A DNA stretch of 64,000 bases from Deltaproteobacteria bacterium (GCA_027858995.1 JAQIBP010000088.1:1-64000); one strand, 5' to 3'. Numbered from the stretch's first letter, positions 24,636 through 34,395 are shown. Numbers and translations: made by a program. The notes: generated by a model not told the origin, from the sequence alone.

Positions 24636-27019
24636 TGGTCATGTCCCTTAAACTTTCAAAAAGTCTGTTTTTCTTTTCTATTATTTTTGCACCCCTGGCT
24701 TTTGGAACAACTGAAACCTGGTCATATGCTGTCATGGAAATATGTGTCAGCCTGTCTCTATTATCATTTTTTATCTATATTTTTAAGCATAATAAAGAGT
24801 TATACCATGTCCCCGGCTTGATCCCTCTGCTTTTGTTCCTTTTATATATCCTTTTCCAGTTAGTTCCGATGCCTTTGTCTGTTATTGAATTTTTATCTCC
24901 CCAGGCCTTTAAAATTTATCAGGAAAACAATGTTCTTGCAGGTGTTAATTCATGGTTCTGCCTCTCTTTGAACCCAAAAGCCACTCTGTCAGAATTCATG
25001 AGGTACTCCACCTATGCACTGTTTTATATATTGACGGTTCAGCTTTTAAAAAACAGAGGGGTTTTCCAGGTTACAATTTTTATAATCGCATTGTTTGGCG
25101 GTCTGTTAGCCTTTTCGTCCATACTTCAATTTTACATGACTCAGGATATGGCATTGTGGTTCAGATATACTCCTGACAACTCTATTGTAGTTGGTCCCTA
25201 TGTAAACCATAATCACTATGCCGGCCTGATGGAATTAATATTCCCTGTGGTGCTCGGGCTTTTCCTTTTTTATAGACCAAGAATAAAAAACACTTCTCTT
25301 ATAAAGGGGATTGCAGAAATATTCAGCCAGGAAAAGGCAAATATTCATATTCTTATAGGGGCATCTGCTCTGTTAATTATTATTTCAATTTTTGTCAGCC
25401 TCTCAAGAGGCGCCATGATAAGCACCTGTCTCTCTCTTACAGTGTTTACAATTTTTCTTATGCAGCGAAAAATCAGCAGAGGCAATACAACACTTATTAT
25501 CGGGGTTATCATGTTGTCAGCCCTGTGTATAGGGTGGTTTGGCTGGGACCAGATTATTGAAAGATTTGCAAGGCTTAAAAATGCCCAGGGTGTTATCTAT
25601 GAAGCAAGGCTTGACTTCTGGAAAGACAGCCAGAAAATCATTGACAGTTATAAACTTACAGGCTCGGGAATAGGGACGTTCCCACATGTTTATCCTCTGC
25701 ACAGATCCCTTAAAAGTGAACTGTTTTTAAGCCATGCACATAATGATTATCTCGAGCTGCTTGCAGAGGGAGGAATTATAGGCTTTGGGCTTGCAGCACT
25801 CTTTTTACTGACTCTTTTTTATAAAACATACAAAATATTTATAACCCGGCGGGATGGTTTTTCCATTTACATATATGCCGGCAGTATTACTGCAATTACA
25901 TCGATTTTACTGCACAGTTTTACTGACTTTAATATGCACATCGGAGCAAATGGATTGTGGTTCTTTTTTATTGCGGGTATTGCAGTAAGTGCTGCAAACA
26001 CAGGTATAAGACAAGAAAGCAGAACAACCAGATTAGAGCCGGTAAAATCAAAAATTCCTAAAACAGGGGCAGCGGTTCTAACCTTTACTCTTTTTACAGG
26101 TATTCTTGTTTATAATATTTCAAATTTATTTGGGCAGTTTTATTATTCAAATATTAAAAATTACACAATGAGCACTGAGACTCCTTTAGAAATAATGAAA
26201 AAATTAAACAATATTGCTGAAACTGCATCAAGCTTTGATCCGTTGCATGCTGATTATAAATATTTTAACGCCAATACTGCCTGGTTTTTAAATGATATTG
26301 AAAAATCACGAAACCTGTTTTTAAATTCTTTAAAGCTTGATCCTCTGAATTCAAGGCATTTGAACAGATTTGCAAATTTTCTTGCAATGCAGAAAGAACC
26401 AAAAAAAGCTGAGCTTGCCTTTAAAAACAGCATGCTATATGACAAAAGCCGCGCAGAATACACTTTTCAATATGGAACCTGGCTATTTGCCAGCAAAAAG
26501 AGTGGTCAGGCGCTGAAATATATCAAAAAAGCCTTGACTCTTGATGAAAAACTCATTGACAGAGTTTTAACTGTAATGATTGTAAATGGTATTACTGCAT
26601 ATGAGATGGAAAAAGCTGTTCCGGATATTCCAGCGGCATCCATTGCCTTTGCACAATTTTTGTATGATACCGGAAAGGTTGAAAAAGCAGTTGATCGATA
26701 TATTGATACACTTGATATGATAGAAAACATGCAGGTTAAGCAGTTCCATTCAAGCAGATCTCAAAATCAAATTACAAGATCATATTTTTTAAAAATCTAC
26801 TGGTTTTTCAAAAAACACAACGATCTTAATAATGCCATGCACGTCATAAAAAGAGCCGAAGCCAAACTTCCCATGGATGCCAGAATCAAAGTTGTATTTG
26901 CCGATCTCTATTATCAACAGGGTATCTTGTATAAAGCACTTGATAAGTATGACCATGCACTATTATTAGACCCTGCAAACCGGAGAGCTTTGAAAATGAT
27001 TAAAAAAATCAATCCGTAA
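24635..27019 (+). CDS. O-antigen ligase/polymerase-like (WzyC) protein with TPR domain
   Basis: The 794-residue membrane protein has about 11 TM segments, the WzyC-type loop SHAHNDYLELLAEGGIIGFG and NHNHYAGLMEL, then a C-terminal TPR region from about residue 510. It would polymerise or ligate the glycan exported by Wza/Wzc. The start overlaps the Wzc stop (TAATGG). No glycosyltransferases accompany the operon in this window. Its 3' end overlaps the convergent HAD gene by 11 bp. Confidence 0.85.
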   Translation: MVMSLKLSKSLFFFSIIFAPLAFGTTETWSYAVMEICVSLSLLSFFIYIFKHNKELYHVPGLIPLLLFLLYILFQLVPMPLSVIEFLSPQAFKIYQENNVLAGVNSWFCLSLNPKATLSEFMRYSTYALFYILTVQLLKNRGVFQVTIFIIALFGGLLAFSSILQFYMTQDMALWFRYTPDNSIVVGPYVNHNHYAGLMELIFPVVLGLFLFYRPRIKNTSLIKGIAEIFSQEKANIHILIGASALLIIISIFVSLSRGAMISTCLSLTVFTIFLMQRKISRGNTTLIIGVIMLSALCIGWFGWDQIIERFARLKNAQGVIYEARLDFWKDSQKIIDSYKLTGSGIGTFPHVYPLHRSLKSELFLSHAHNDYLELLAEGGIIGFGLAALFLLTLFYKTYKIFITRRDGFSIYIYAGSITAITSILLHSFTDFNMHIGANGLWFFFIAGIAVSAANTGIRQESRTTRLEPVKSKIPKTGAAVLTFTLFTGILVYNISNLFGQFYYSNIKNYTMSTETPLEIMKKLNNIAETASSFDPLHADYKYFNANTAWFLNDIEKSRNLFLNSLKLDPLNSRHLNRFANFLAMQKEPKKAELAFKNSMLYDKSRAEYTFQYGTWLFASKKSGQALKYIKKALTLDEKLIDRVLTVMIVNGITAYEMEKAVPDIPAASIAFAQFLYDTGKVEKAVDRYIDTLDMIENMQVKQFHSSRSQNQITRSYFLKIYWFFKKHNDLNNAMHVIKRAEAKLPMDARIKVVFADLYYQQGILYKALDKYDHALLLDPANRRALKMIKKINP

Positions 27020-27428
27020 TAAGACGGCCAGTGTTTTCTTCCACCTGAATACACCGGTCATCATAAATTCTGTGCATATAATAATCTTTTACATTTGTTA
27101 TTTCAATCTCTGGCAATCCATTCTCTTTAAGCCAGTTTCTGATTATGGGCAATTGTTCAGGATCTTGAACCCTTGCAGTAAAAATTTTTACCCTTGTGCC
27201 ATGTTTAATCATTTTTTTAACAAAAGCCATCATTGCGGGCACTGGTTCTCCAATCATATCAGAAGAGGCCGATCTCTCATAATATGCCAGTGTTCCATCA
27301 AGATCTACTCCAGTCCATGGTTTAGTTTTATCTATCTCGTATGACTCATCAGATATCGTTTCTAATGAATATTCCCGAGTTGCTTCCTCTTTTGCCTTTT
27401 TAAAATATTTTTTTATTGAATTTAGCAT
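27009..27428 (-). CDS. HAD-like phosphatase
   Basis: The 139-residue protein from ATG 27428 (M-L-N-S-I-K-K-Y) contains the HAD motif GVDLDGTLAYY, a Thr motif in RVKIFTARVQD and a late acidic IYDDRC. HAD enzymes hydrolyse phosphate esters; the substrate is unknown. An upstream in-frame start at 27464 would add a hydrophobic stretch and is not preferred. It is convergent with the Wzy-like gene. Confidence 0.72.
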   Translation of the reverse strand: MLNSIKKYFKKAKEEATREYSLETISDESYEIDKTKPWTGVDLDGTLAYYERSASSDMIGEPVPAMMAFVKKMIKHGTRVKIFTARVQDPEQLPIIRNWLKENGLPEIEITNVKDYYMHRIYDDRCIQVEENTGRLITD

Positions 27429-27482
27429 AATTATTAATATAATATAAAAGTTTAAATAAAACAAATAATAGGGAATACCATT

Positions 27483-28385
27483 GTGAAAAAAATATCATTT
27501 TTAATTCTAACGTCCTTACTGCTCTGCACAGGCATCTTTGCTCAAACCCAAGAAGAGATATTTGACAATGGTGTTCTTCTTTTTAAGCAGGGCCAATATC
27601 AAAAGGCCGTTGATACATTTTCAAAACTCATTGAAATAGCTCCTGGCCATGCAGATGCATATAAAAATCGCGGTGTTTCTTATATGAAACAGCAAAAATT
27701 TGATCTTGCAATTAAGGATTTTCAAATTGCAAAAGAGTTATTTCCAGAATTAAAAGGTCTGTATAGTAATCTTGGAGTGGCATGGTATTATAAAAAAGAG
27801 TATGAAAAAGCTATTGAAAGCTATGATATTGAACTTGAAATGGCACCGGAAAATTATGTAGCCTATTTTAACAGGGCTTTATGCCTTGCTGAACTTGATA
27901 AAGATGATGAGGCCCTTGAGGACCTTGGAAAAGCACTGAATCTAAAACCCGGTTTTTACTGGGCAATATGTTACAAGGCAGATCTTCTTGTAAAAAAAGG
28001 AGACAATATCCAGGCCATTGAAACCTATGAGGAAGCTATAAAACATGATTCTAAAAATGCCTATGCAAAAGACAAGCTCGCTGAGTTAAATCAGAATATT
28101 CAACAAAAAACAAAAATATCTAAAGTGACAGATCCACAGAATTCTGAATATACAATTCAGGCAGGAGCATTTTTAGATAAAACCAATGCCCGGAAAATGA
28201 AGACAAAATTGATCAATATGGGTTTTGATTCAAGGGTCTTCATTATAAAAGATTCAAAAGATAAAACCTGGTACTTAGTAAGGTCTGGAAATTATGCAGA
28301 TAAAAATGAAGCTCAAAAAGATTCTGCTTTATTAAACAAAAAACTTGGTATTAGCCCTGTTGTAAGACCTGTTGGTGACTGGTAA
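27483..28385 (+). CDS. TPR protein with C-terminal SPOR domain
   Basis: The 300-residue exported protein starts at GTG 27483. It has a signal peptide (MKKISFLILTSLLLCTGIFA), about five TPR units (for example GQYQKAVDTFSKLIEIAPGHADAY, KEYEKAIESYDIELEMAPENYVAY) and a SPOR domain (SEYTIQAGAFLDKTNARKM ... WYLVRSGNY) that binds denuded peptidoglycan. It probably acts in the periplasm at septal or envelope sites. It converges with ychF, leaving only 4 bp. Confidence 0.83.
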   Translation: MKKISFLILTSLLLCTGIFAQTQEEIFDNGVLLFKQGQYQKAVDTFSKLIEIAPGHADAYKNRGVSYMKQQKFDLAIKDFQIAKELFPELKGLYSNLGVAWYYKKEYEKAIESYDIELEMAPENYVAYFNRALCLAELDKDDEALEDLGKALNLKPGFYWAICYKADLLVKKGDNIQAIETYEEAIKHDSKNAYAKDKLAELNQNIQQKTKISKVTDPQNSEYTIQAGAFLDKTNARKMKTKLINMGFDSRVFIIKDSKDKTWYLVRSGNYADKNEAQKDSALLNKKLGISPVVRPVGDW

Positions 28386-28389
28386 AAAG

Positions 28390-29460
28390 TCACACAGAAA
28401 ACCTTATGTTTAAGATATCTCCATCTTCAACAATATAATCTTTGCCCTGGACATAGATCTGGCCATTTTTTTTAAGTTCTGCTTCACTGCCTGATGCAAT
28501 CAATTCATGATATTTGAATACTTCAGCGCGGATAAAACCTCTTTCAAGATCAGAATGGATTACCCCTGCTGCAGTGGGAGCTTTTGCCTCTTTTTTAACA
28601 AGCCATTGCCTTACTTCATCTTTTCCAACCGTGAAAAAAGAGATCAGATTTAAAGATTTCAGGCAAAGCTTTGTCAAACTTTCAAGGGCAGTCTCTTTAA
28701 TACCAAGGTCTTCAAGAAATTCATCTTTCTCTTCCTGGGTATCAAGCATTGCAATCTCGGACTCAACCTTTGCAGAGACAAGCATTACTTCAATATCATT
28801 GGTTTCACAATTTTCTTTAAATAATGAGAGAAGGGTTTTATTTTCAAGGTCATCTTCAGAAACATTTACAGCAATGACAAGTTTTTTCCTTGTAATAAAA
28901 GGATAACTTCTGATCATCTTCTCTTCATCATCTGTCAATTCAATCAGGCGAAGCGGTTTTTCTTCTTCAAGGCGATCTTTTAACTTGTTCATCAATACAA
29001 GCTCTTTTAGCTGATCTTCATCCTTGATTTTTTTGACCATTGCTTCAAGACGTTCAATGCGTTTTTCCACAAACATCTGATCATGCATGACAAGCTCGGC
29101 ATTAACCATTTCAAAATCCCGCAATGCATCCACAGAACCCTGGGCATGGTAGATGGCATCATCTTCAAAAGAGCGGACAATGTGACAGATTGCATCCATG
29201 TCAGCAATATCCTTAAAAATTTCACCTTTGGCTATGGTCTCAGCTTCCATTTTGGGAAGCAGCACAAGTTCTATTCTTGCCCTTACATTTTTTTTTGGTT
29301 CATACATCTCAACAAGCTTATTAAATCTTGAATCAAGAATATCTGCACTGCCTGGCACAGGTTTAAATGCTTTTGAAGATTCTGTGATCTCATGACCTGT
29401 TAAAATCTGAAACAGTGTTTTTTTGCCTGTCTGGGGCAGACCGATAATTCCAACTTTCAT
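28390..29460 (-). CDS. ychF: YchF-family (Obg-like) ATPase/GTPase
   Basis: The 356-residue protein has a P-loop IGLPQTGKKT, the YchF-type NxxE base motif (AVNVSEDD), a helical insert (MVNAELVMHDQMFVEKRIERLEAMVKKIK) and a C-terminal TGS domain (VGKDEVRQWLVKKEAKAPTAAGVIHSD, RAEVFKY, GKDYIVEDGDILNIRF). YchF proteins bind ribosomes and ATP. The P-loop differs from the common GLPNVGKST, marking a diverged subgroup. Confidence 0.85.
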   Translation of the reverse strand: MKVGIIGLPQTGKKTLFQILTGHEITESSKAFKPVPGSADILDSRFNKLVEMYEPKKNVRARIELVLLPKMEAETIAKGEIFKDIADMDAICHIVRSFEDDAIYHAQGSVDALRDFEMVNAELVMHDQMFVEKRIERLEAMVKKIKDEDQLKELVLMNKLKDRLEEEKPLRLIELTDDEEKMIRSYPFITRKKLVIAVNVSEDDLENKTLLSLFKENCETNDIEVMLVSAKVESEIAMLDTQEEKDEFLEDLGIKETALESLTKLCLKSLNLISFFTVGKDEVRQWLVKKEAKAPTAAGVIHSDLERGFIRAEVFKYHELIASGSEAELKKNGQIYVQGKDYIVEDGDILNIRFSV

Positions 29461-29640
29461 TTTTAAATTATTCCCTCATAAAACATAACAAGTATTGAGT
29501 GGTGAAGGATATACTGCCAAAGCTACACACACCTCAAACCTCACACATCATATCCCATATCTACTCGGCAATATATCAAAATTATCAGATTTTAAACAGT
29601 GCAAATAGAGTTCAAGATCTTTTTTCATCTGAAATGGCAA

Positions 29641-29775
29641 TCAACAGAGTATTATGGAGCGGCCGGGCATGTTTGCTGGCACTGTAACCTGTCCTTCCCG
29701 GCAGGTGGCAAGTCCAATGCCCGATGCACCTCCTGTGACAATAACAACCCTTTTTTGGAAATAGCTGTAATCCAT
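29641..29775 (-). pseudogene. N-terminal remnant of a short-chain dehydrogenase
   Basis: ATG at 29775 opens M-D-Y-S-Y-F-Q-K-R, then VVIVTGGASGIGLAT, the NAD(P)-binding Rossmann motif of SDRs. After about 24 residues the homology stops and the frame ends at 29641-29643. It begins 2 bp after the BASS transporter stop, so a former operon gene was deleted here. The rest of the 29461-29777 gap holds nothing recognisable. Confidence 0.7.
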
Positions 29776-29777
29776 TT

Positions 29778-30707
29778 TTATGATATTTTATTCAATTGAT
29801 CTTCTGGCAGTTTTTTAAGATTAAAAATTGCAGCAGTTACAAGTCCTGCAATTATATGCCAGATTCCCCACCATGCAACAAGAATCGCCATGCCGCCCAG
29901 ACCATCAAAAAAGCCGAATACCAGCACAAGACCCAGTCCGGAATTCTGGATTCCAACTTCAATGCTCACTGCCCGGCAGTCTCTCTCATCAAGTCTGGCA
30001 AGTTTTCCTGACCAGTAGCCAAGATTCAGTGCAAGAGCATTATGAATAAAAACTGCCAGCATGACAATTCCCACATATTTCATAAAATACTGCCAGTTTG
30101 CGGCAATTGCGCCGCATACAATGATAATAAAAAAAACAAGGGAAAATATTTTAAAGGGCTTTTTAATTTTTTGAGCAAGATCAGGCAGATAATGCCCCAC
30201 ACTCATGCCAACCATAAGTGGAATTCCAAGGATTAAAAATACAGTAACAAATACATCCCAGGGGTTTAAGCTGACCTGTTTTAAAATAGTTGCTGTTTCA
30301 GGATTCATGGATCCCCAGAAAGAGATATTAAATGGAGTCATGATTATTGCTGCAATGGTTGACACTGCAGTCATACTTATGGAGACAGCACAATTGCCTT
30401 TGGAAAGATATGTCATGATATTGGAAAGGTTTCCGCCGGGACAAGCTGCCACCAGCATCATGCCAAGAGCAATGGAGGGATAGGGTTTAATAATCAAAAT
30501 CAGAACAAATGTTAAAGCAGGCAGTAGAATAAATTGAGCCACAAGCCCTATTAATGGAGCTTTTGGACTTGCAACTACTCTTTTAAAATCTTCAATCTTA
30601 AGCTCCAGGGCAACACCAAGCATCATCAACCCAATTGCTGCATTTATAATTGCAATGCCTGTAGGATTAAAATTAAGTCTCACTTGATCTATAATCACCA
30701 GGTCCAT
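29778..30707 (-). CDS. BASS-family (bile acid:sodium symporter-like) transporter
   Basis: The 309-residue protein has about nine or ten TM helices and conserved segments GLMMLGVALEL, AACPGGNLSNIMTYLSKGN and EVGIQNSGLGLVLV. BASS proteins import organic anions with Na+; actual substrates here may be small carboxylates. It follows the ThDP-enzyme gene on the same strand with a palindromic element between. Confidence 0.82.
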   Translation of the reverse strand: MDLVIIDQVRLNFNPTGIAIINAAIGLMMLGVALELKIEDFKRVVASPKAPLIGLVAQFILLPALTFVLILIIKPYPSIALGMMLVAACPGGNLSNIMTYLSKGNCAVSISMTAVSTIAAIIMTPFNISFWGSMNPETATILKQVSLNPWDVFVTVFLILGIPLMVGMSVGHYLPDLAQKIKKPFKIFSLVFFIIIVCGAIAANWQYFMKYVGIVMLAVFIHNALALNLGYWSGKLARLDERDCRAVSIEVGIQNSGLGLVLVFGFFDGLGGMAILVAWWGIWHIIAGLVTAAIFNLKKLPEDQLNKIS

Positions 30708-30720
30708 GATTCTCCCTCAA

Positions 30721-30860
30721 CAGGCTGTTACAAAACGCTAATTTCTCCAATTTATGCGTTGGAAAAATAAATTTGATCCTCGGAATACTGCATGTATACC
30801 TGTGGTCAAATTTATTTTCCGCCTTGAACTTGAAAAAATTATCTGTTCTGTAACAGCCTG
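30721..30860 (+). repeat. Palindromic intergenic repeat, copy 1
   Basis: The outer arms CAGGCTGTTACA (30721-30732) and TGTAACAGCCTG (30849-30860) are perfect. The inner arms GGAAAAATAAATTTGA (30761-30776) and TCAAATTTATTTTCC (30806-30820) differ by one A. The loop reads TCCTCGGAATACT...TGTATACC. The same loop pattern occurs at 32619-32742 and 40453-40582. Confidence 0.8.
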
Positions 30861-30871
30861 TCAAAATAATT

Positions 30872-32569
30872 TTATGCTTTATATGCACCAATCTCTGCCA
30901 GCATTGTACTCCCTGGACTTACAGTTGTTGGATCTGTCATAACATTAATACAGCACACCTTGTTAGAGGCAAAGGCTTGTTCCAGTGCAGGTTTGATATC
31001 TTTTGGATCTTCAACATAAAAGCCCTTGCCTCCAATGGCTTCCACCATTTTATGATAATCAACCTTACCAATAAATGTTCCATTTTCAATGGCATGACCA
31101 ATGCGAAGTTCCTGGCTGTGTCTTATCATTCCCCAACCAAGATCATTGGAAATCACAACCACAATAGGAAGATTTTTTCTTATGGCTGTTTCAAACTCCA
31201 TGAAATTAAAGCCTACAGATCCATCCCCTGTAACAAGACAGACCCGGCTGTCAGGGTATAAAAGTTTGGCAGCATTTGCATAAGGGATACCAACGGCAAG
31301 GGAACCATAAATTCCATAATCAAGATATCTTCCAGGGTGTGTTATGGTTCTGGTCATTTCCATCCATACAGTATTATCACCACCGTCTGCCACAACAATA
31401 TCACTGCTTTGATTCATAAAATCATCAACTTCCTTTGCAAGACGTAACTGATGGATAGGAGTGTTTTCTGACTGCCAGTTAATCTGAGCCAAATCCCTGC
31501 TCTCCTTGTGTGCAATTGTCAATTTATCTATCCATGGAGCAAATTTTGACTTTAATTCCTTTGAGAGATCTTTATCATCAATAAGCTTGTTACAAACTTT
31601 AAGAAAACCTTTAATATCACTTACGATTGGAAGATCAATACTCCTGTTCCTGCCAATCTCCTCGGCATGAATATCCACCTGTACCATTTTTGCGGCAGGG
31701 TTGAAAATATCTCCAGAAAGATAATAATAACAGACACGTGCACCAAGAAGAATAATTAGATCTGCTTCAAAATCAGCAGTAAATACACATCCGGGCCGTA
31801 CCGGAACAGCACTTTCAAAGCAAAGGGGATGATTATCTGATACCACTCCTCTGCCTGACAGAGATGTAAACAGAGGCATGCCTGATTTATCTATAAGCTT
31901 CTCAAGCTCATCTCCTGCATCAGAATACCAGGCACCACTACCGGCTATTATAACAGGATTATCAGCCTTTTGAACCATCTCAATCAACTCACCAGCCTTA
32001 GAAGTGTCAACATAACTTGATATAACCTTGGTGCTGGTATGTTTTACTGCCTCTTTTTGCACAGGGCTATTTAAAACATTAACCGGAAATTCAAGATAAA
32101 CAGGACCTGGTCTACCGCTCTGGGCAATTCTGAATGCCATATCAATATATTCATTAACCCTTTCCGCCTTATAACAGATTAGGGTCTGTTTCACCATTGG
32201 TTTGATAACAGCCTCCTGAGGCATATCCTGGAGATCAAGTTTCTCTTTATTATCAAGACCGACACATCCGGCAATCATGACAAGTGGTGTATTGGAAAAA
32301 TGAGCACTGGCAACACCTGTTAAAGCATTGGTAAATCCAGGCCCTGCTGTTACCATTGCAACCCCTGCTTTTCTTTTAAGCTTACCAAAGGCTTCTGCCA
32401 TAAAGAGAGCAGACTGCTCATGGCGTGTATCAAAAATCTTAACATCAGACCCTTCAAGGTATTGATAAATAGGTGTAATATGTCCGCCGCTCAATGAAAA
32501 AATATGTTCAATTTTTCTGCTGATTAATGCCTGGGCTACAAGTTCAGCCCCTGTTGTTGTATCTGTCAT
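30872..32569 (-). CDS. Thiamine-diphosphate-dependent enzyme (acetolactate-synthase-like)
   Basis: The 565-residue protein has three-domain ThDP architecture: an N-terminal PYR domain with the catalytic Glu in FDTRHEQSALFMAEAFG, a central domain, and a PP domain with GDGSVGFNFMEFETAIRKNLP. The ATG at 32569 follows AAAGGAG by 9 bases, so the longer start at 32590 is rejected. It resembles acetolactate synthase, oxalyl-CoA decarboxylase and benzaldehyde lyase types; no ilvN-like partner is near. With the SDR and BASS genes it suggests a small catabolic locus. Confidence 0.8.
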   Translation of the reverse strand: MTDTTTGAELVAQALISRKIEHIFSLSGGHITPIYQYLEGSDVKIFDTRHEQSALFMAEAFGKLKRKAGVAMVTAGPGFTNALTGVASAHFSNTPLVMIAGCVGLDNKEKLDLQDMPQEAVIKPMVKQTLICYKAERVNEYIDMAFRIAQSGRPGPVYLEFPVNVLNSPVQKEAVKHTSTKVISSYVDTSKAGELIEMVQKADNPVIIAGSGAWYSDAGDELEKLIDKSGMPLFTSLSGRGVVSDNHPLCFESAVPVRPGCVFTADFEADLIILLGARVCYYYLSGDIFNPAAKMVQVDIHAEEIGRNRSIDLPIVSDIKGFLKVCNKLIDDKDLSKELKSKFAPWIDKLTIAHKESRDLAQINWQSENTPIHQLRLAKEVDDFMNQSSDIVVADGGDNTVWMEMTRTITHPGRYLDYGIYGSLAVGIPYANAAKLLYPDSRVCLVTGDGSVGFNFMEFETAIRKNLPIVVVISNDLGWGMIRHSQELRIGHAIENGTFIGKVDYHKMVEAIGGKGFYVEDPKDIKPALEQAFASNKVCCINVMTDPTTVSPGSTMLAEIGAYKA

Positions 32570-32618
32570 GTATTTTAACTCCTTTAGCAATTATATTTAG
32601 CGCCTGATAGAAAATCCA

Positions 32619-32742
32619 TGTTTGATCGAAAACTTGCCCATATGTGAGGCGCAATAACTTTTGCAACCGGAGTGTACTGTAGTACATGAGGATTGCAAAA
32701 GTTTGAAGCAATGAAGCAGATGGGTGAGTTTACGTTCAAACA
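32619..32742 (-). repeat. Palindromic intergenic repeat, copy 2
   Basis: TGTTTGATCG (32619-32628) pairs with CGTTCAAACA (32733-32742) with one mismatch. AACTTTTGCAA and TTGCAAAAGTT form perfect inner arms. On the minus strand the loop reads ATCCTC...TACT...GTACACTCCGGTT, like copies 1 and 3. It abuts the SDR stop codon. Confidence 0.78.
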
Positions 32743-33579
32743 TTAAAGTTCCATTAGCTGACCGCCGCATATATTCAATGCCTGGCCAGTAATATATGAA
32801 GAAGCATCAGAGGCAAGAAACAAAGCAAGTTCTCCAACTTCTTCGGGAGAGCCTATTCGTCCAACAGGAATAGTGTTACACATTTTTTGTTCCTGCTCTT
32901 CAACACTTGTATTGAAAAATTTTGCCTCCTGTTCAAAGCGCCATTTTTCAAGATCTGTCATGATCTGTCCCGGGCAGATAGCATTGACCCTGATATTAAG
33001 TCCTGCAAGCTCTTTTGCCATGACCTTGGTAAGCATTATAACTCCTGCTTTTGCCACAGAGTATGCACCATTAAACAGCGCCGGGACTTTACCTGCCCGC
33101 GATGCTGTATTGACAATATTACCGCCTTTTTCCTGCATCAAAGGTACAATGGCTTTAGACATTCGAAATACTCCATGTAGATTGACATCAACAGTTCTAA
33201 GCCATGCATCCTCATCATAGGTATGAATACCGTTGGGTACACCAAATGTGGCACCTGCGTTGTTGCACAAGATATCTATAGTATCAAATTGTTCCCTAAT
33301 AACACATATCATTTTTGTGATCTCTTCACTATCAGTCACATCAACATGAACCGCAAGAGTCTTTACTCCATAGTCCTCCTGTAATTCCCGGGTGATTAAT
33401 TGCATCTCACCCATGGAACCTGTTTTCAAATCAGCATTTAGATCTTTTCCCGCTCCATAATCTGCAATAATAATATTGCAGCCTCTTGAAGCAAACTTTT
33501 TTGCAATGGCATATCCTATGCCGGTTTTTTTACCAGAACCTGTAATGAGAGCAGTTTTCCGCTTTAAATTCAAATCCAT
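32743..33579 (-). CDS. Short-chain dehydrogenase/reductase
   Basis: The 278-residue SDR has the cofactor motif TGSGKKTGIGYAIA, NNAGATFG, the catalytic Ser in VNTASRAGKV and Y-S-V-A-K (Tyr-x-x-x-Lys), ending ITGQALNICGG. It oxidises or reduces an alcohol/ketone with NAD(P). It is first in the minus-strand set SDR, ThDP enzyme, BASS transporter. A 12-residue insertion in the early loop (GAGKDLNADLKTGS) is unusual. Confidence 0.85.
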   Translation of the reverse strand: MDLNLKRKTALITGSGKKTGIGYAIAKKFASRGCNIIIADYGAGKDLNADLKTGSMGEMQLITRELQEDYGVKTLAVHVDVTDSEEITKMICVIREQFDTIDILCNNAGATFGVPNGIHTYDEDAWLRTVDVNLHGVFRMSKAIVPLMQEKGGNIVNTASRAGKVPALFNGAYSVAKAGVIMLTKVMAKELAGLNIRVNAICPGQIMTDLEKWRFEQEAKFFNTSVEEQEQKMCNTIPVGRIGSPEEVGELALFLASDASSYITGQALNICGGQLMEL

Positions 33580-33654
33580 TTACTACACCTCTCCTATAAA
33601 TTTATTTGGCACCGACAGACAGTTACAAAACACTATAGAAAAACCATCTGGTTA

Positions 33655-33960
33655 TTAAGCCAATTGAATCTTTTGCTTTTCAGAGTTTTTATTGGGTCGG
33701 TATAAAATAACCACATGTCCAATCATGCCGGCGATATACGATTGTGTAGTTGCTGCGATCTTTTGACTTAAAGAGTTTTTACTCTCTTTATCTTTAAAAT
33801 CATTAAATTTTACTTTGATTAATTCTGCTGCTTCAAGGGCAGTGTCTATCTCTTCAATCAAGGCCTCAGTGAGCCCTTTCTGCCCTATAAAAGCTGATGG
33901 ATTCAAATTATGGGCAAGGCCGCGCAAATATTTTTTTTGTGATCCTTTTAATTCTTTCAA
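33655..33960 (-). CDS. yhbY: YhbY-family RNA-binding protein (CRM domain)
   Basis: The 101-residue protein matches YhbY: LKGSQKKYLRGLAHNLNPSAFIGQKGLTEALIEEIDTALE in sequence order, then ELIKVKF and GHVVILYRPN. The G-x-x-G loop is G-Q-K-G. YhbY binds the pre-50S subunit. The C-terminal SEKQKIQLA is short. It is separate from the SDR gene (75-bp gap with a repeat fragment). Confidence 0.87.
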   Translation of the reverse strand: MKELKGSQKKYLRGLAHNLNPSAFIGQKGLTEALIEEIDTALEAAELIKVKFNDFKDKESKNSLSQKIAATTQSYIAGMIGHVVILYRPNKNSEKQKIQLA

Positions 33961-34141
33961 AATATATCCTTATAAGTTTTATTTGTAAAAATCTTATTAT
34001 ACCACAAAAAGCAAAAATTGGTAATCAGCCATTTTTTAATCTTTATTATATTGACGATGGTATTTTTGATCATTATTATATACTAATATGATATAATAAT
34101 TTGATTTTTTTAGCTTAAATAATTTATAAAGGATGTCAGTT

Positions 34142-34357
34142 ATGAACAACAACAAAGTATCTCTAAATGTAGAAGGCATGAGTTGCGGCCATTGCTCAGG
34201 AATGGTTCAAAAGACACTTGAAGGAATTGAGGGCCTTTCCAATATATCTGTAGATCTTGATGGAAAAAAAGCTTATTTTGAGACCGCAGATGACAACCTT
34301 ATTGAAAAAGCTGTAAAACAGGTGACAGAAGCCGGATACAAAGCATCAAAAGAGTAA
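34142..34357 (+). CDS. Heavy-metal-associated (CopZ-like) protein
   Basis: The 71-residue HMA-domain protein has the metal-binding loop GMSCGHCSG and a ferredoxin-like fold ending TEAGYKAS. The ATG at 34142 is preferred because AAAGG lies 9 bases upstream; ATG 34133 would be only 2 bases from it. Such proteins bind Cu(I) or other soft metals, including Hg(II), through the two Cys. It lies 38 bp upstream of hgcA on the same strand, so coexpression with Hg-methylation genes is likely. Confidence 0.82.
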   Translation: MNNNKVSLNVEGMSCGHCSGMVQKTLEGIEGLSNISVDLDGKKAYFETADDNLIEKAVKQVTEAGYKASKE

Positions 34358-34395
34358 TAAATTTACTCAAGTTTTTAAAATAAAAGGAAAAACCA

